From CALFCX01 sp041650595 (GTDB lineage Bacteria; Margulisbacteria; WOR-1; JAKLHX01), in contig JBAZKW010000038.1 of assembly GCA_041650595.1 (NCBI GenBank), positions 1-5,036 of the forward strand: a stretch of DNA of 5,036 nucleotides, written 5' to 3'. The notes under the pieces were generated by a model. That model saw only the letters and a list, made by a program, of their open reading frames with translations. It searched no databases and was not told where the DNA came from. This document shows positions 4,625 to 5,036 of the stretch, piece by piece. Both the position numbers and the translations under genes were made by a program. How positions within the stretch are numbered: the first letter of the stretch is position 1; every line of letters starts with the position of its first letter.

Positions 4625-4783
4625 TCACCCATACCACTGTCGGTCTAAACTCCTATACTGAATAGCTTTCGCAATGTGTTCTGCCTGGATTTGTTCACAT
4701 TCCGCTAAGTCGCTGATGGTGCGCGCTATTTTAAGTATCCACCCGGGCGCGCTTCTTAAAGGTATCGCAAAATGCGATACCAT
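4625..4783 (-). pseudogene. Relic of a YifB/ComM C-terminus (right copy)
   Basis: A 52-residue minus-strand frame (ATG at 4783, TGA at 4625-4627) contains ILKIARTISDLAECEQ, then IQAEHIAKAIQYRSLDR, then QWYG and the stop. This is the exact C-terminal signature of YifB/ComM Mg-chelatase-like ATPases (LKVARTIADLxxSE, then HLAEAIQYRSLDR). The last 37 residues look intact and end where the family ends. The upstream part (LRSAPGW) is a blurred version of the preceding SARAYxR segment, and all ATPase domains (about 450 residues) are missing. The first codons lie in a 21-base hairpin, so the ATG is probably accidental. It could be a fragment left by recombination or integration at a comM locus. It has the same strand and family as the relic at 2403-2483. 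Confidence 0.75.
4761..4781. repeat. Perfect 9-bp hairpin at the broken end of the YifB relic
   Basis: GGTATCGCA (4761-4769) and TGCGATACC (4773-4781) form a perfect stem with an AAA loop. It lies where similarity to YifB stops, so it may mark the end of a rearranged or inserted segment. No T-run of terminator length follows on either strand, and it lacks the GTAG foot of the neighbouring palindromes. Confidence 0.7.
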
Positions 4784-4805
4784 GACAACGGTTCTTTTAA
4801 AAGGG

Positions 4806-4829
4806 GTAGGTCACGTTTAAACGTGACCT
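4806..4829 (+). repeat. REP-like palindrome with GTAG foot, plus orientation
   Basis: A perfect 22-bp palindrome at 4808-4829 (arms AGGTCACGTTT and AAACGTGACCT, centre TTTAAA) overlaps GTAG at 4806-4809 at its 5' base. A GTAG tetranucleotide at the foot of a hairpin is the hallmark of REP sequences processed by REP-associated tyrosine transposases, and part of such a transposase lies about 90 bp to the right. Confidence 0.7.
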
Positions 4830-4879
4830 GCGTTAGTGTCCCGTCCTTAGTGTGCTTTGGCTGCCATTTTCAAACTGAC

Positions 4880-4903
4880 AGCTCATATTTAAATGTGAGC
4901 TAC
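4880..4903 (-). repeat. REP-like palindrome with GTAG foot, minus orientation
   Basis: A 22-bp near-perfect palindrome at 4880-4901 (arms AGCTCATATTT and AAATGTGAGCT, one G-T wobble, centre TTTAAA) has GTAG on the minus strand at 4900-4903. It has the same design as the palindrome at 4806-4829 but faces the opposite way, about 50 bp apart. The pair forms a BIME-type module. Its GTAG also supplies the TAG stop of the adjacent transposase gene. Confidence 0.7.
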
Positions 4904-5036
4904 AAGAAGTCGATCTGAAGGAACTGATTTTCGGGATCGGCTCGTTTGTGGTATTGATGGAAACTTGAAAAGGGGTAATCACCGGCGGTTTTGGCAAGCC
5001 CATCCGATACAGGGTTTTGATGCATGTACTCTAATT
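4900..5036 (-). CDS. REP-associated tyrosine transposase (RAYT, IS200-like Transposase_17), C-terminal part
   Basis: The minus-strand frame enters from the right edge and ends at TAG (4900-4902), with 44 residues visible. YMHQNPVSDGLAKTAGDYPF followed by SSFHQY is the conserved C-terminal signature of the Transposase_17/RAYT family (YIHxNPVxxGLVxxPEDYPWSS), and the end, LQIDFL, is typical. These single-copy HUH-type enzymes, related to IS200/IS605 TnpA, cut single-stranded DNA at hairpins with a GTAG foot. The catalytic HUH and tyrosine motifs lie beyond the window, so completeness cannot be judged. One GTAG palindrome overlaps the stop codon and a second, inverted copy lies about 70 bp further on, consistent with the enzyme sitting beside its substrates. 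Confidence 0.82.
   Translation of the reverse strand, partial: LEYMHQNPVSDGLAKTAGDYPFSSFHQYHKRADPENQFLQIDFL

Noticed and set aside
4761..4781. Intrinsic terminator for the SGNH/TPR gene
   Set aside because: The stem is over 200 bp beyond the stop and is not followed by a T-run on the plus strand.
1..5036. tRNA, rRNA or other standard RNA genes
   Set aside because: No cloverleaf with a GGTTCRA-type T-loop in context and no conserved rRNA, tmRNA, RNase P or SRP motifs were seen on either strand.

Overview
The window looks like chromosome from an uncultured Gram-negative bacterium. It has a signal-peptide protein, inner-membrane sensors, and a large membrane-anchored SGNH-hydrolase/TPR protein of a kind I associate with Omnitrophota and similar candidate phyla. 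That taxonomic guess is low confidence. The left 1.9 kb is GC-richer and compact. From about 1.9 kb rightwards the DNA is patchy, with gene relics, palindromes and mobile-element traces around one large AT-rich gene.

Positions 1-1500 hold a minus-strand signalling operon. It starts from a sigma-70-like promoter at about 1490-1518, followed by a roughly 120-nt hairpin-rich leader. A complete single-domain response regulator (935-1360) comes first, then a receiver-like protein that has lost its phospho-acceptor motif (498-878). That gene overlaps the start of a membrane sensor by ATGA; the sensor (probably a histidine kinase) leaves the window at position 1. The regulator is presumably phosphorylated by that or a related kinase.

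Positions 1640-1960 hold a minus-strand gene for an 88-residue exported protein that is almost entirely coiled coil. It has a strong Shine-Dalgarno sequence, an extended -10 promoter and a perfect dyad in the -35 region. Just upstream is a 345-bp palindromic, non-coding, MITE-like element (1970-2314) between 13-bp direct repeats. It appears to have inserted into a decayed ORF6N-like sequence, which is joined to a frameshifted relic of the C-terminus of a YifB/ComM Mg-chelatase-like ATPase (2403-2483).

Positions 2652-4541 (plus strand) encode a 629-residue membrane-anchored SGNH-type hydrolase. Between its catalytic blocks III and V lies an array of eight near-identical 34-residue TPRs (102-bp tandem DNA repeats). 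A perfect TATAAT box lies upstream, but there is no Shine-Dalgarno sequence.

Positions 4542-5036 contain a second YifB/ComM C-terminal relic on the minus strand (4625-4783). Then come two 22-bp palindromes, each with a 5' GTAG foot and in opposite orientations (4806-4829 and 4880-4903), and the C-terminus of a REP-associated tyrosine transposase (RAYT) running in from the right edge. The two palindromes are best read as REP sequences forming a BIME next to their transposase. The most notable points are the REP/RAYT arrangement, the MITE with its target duplication, and the two YifB relics bracketing the hydrolase gene.
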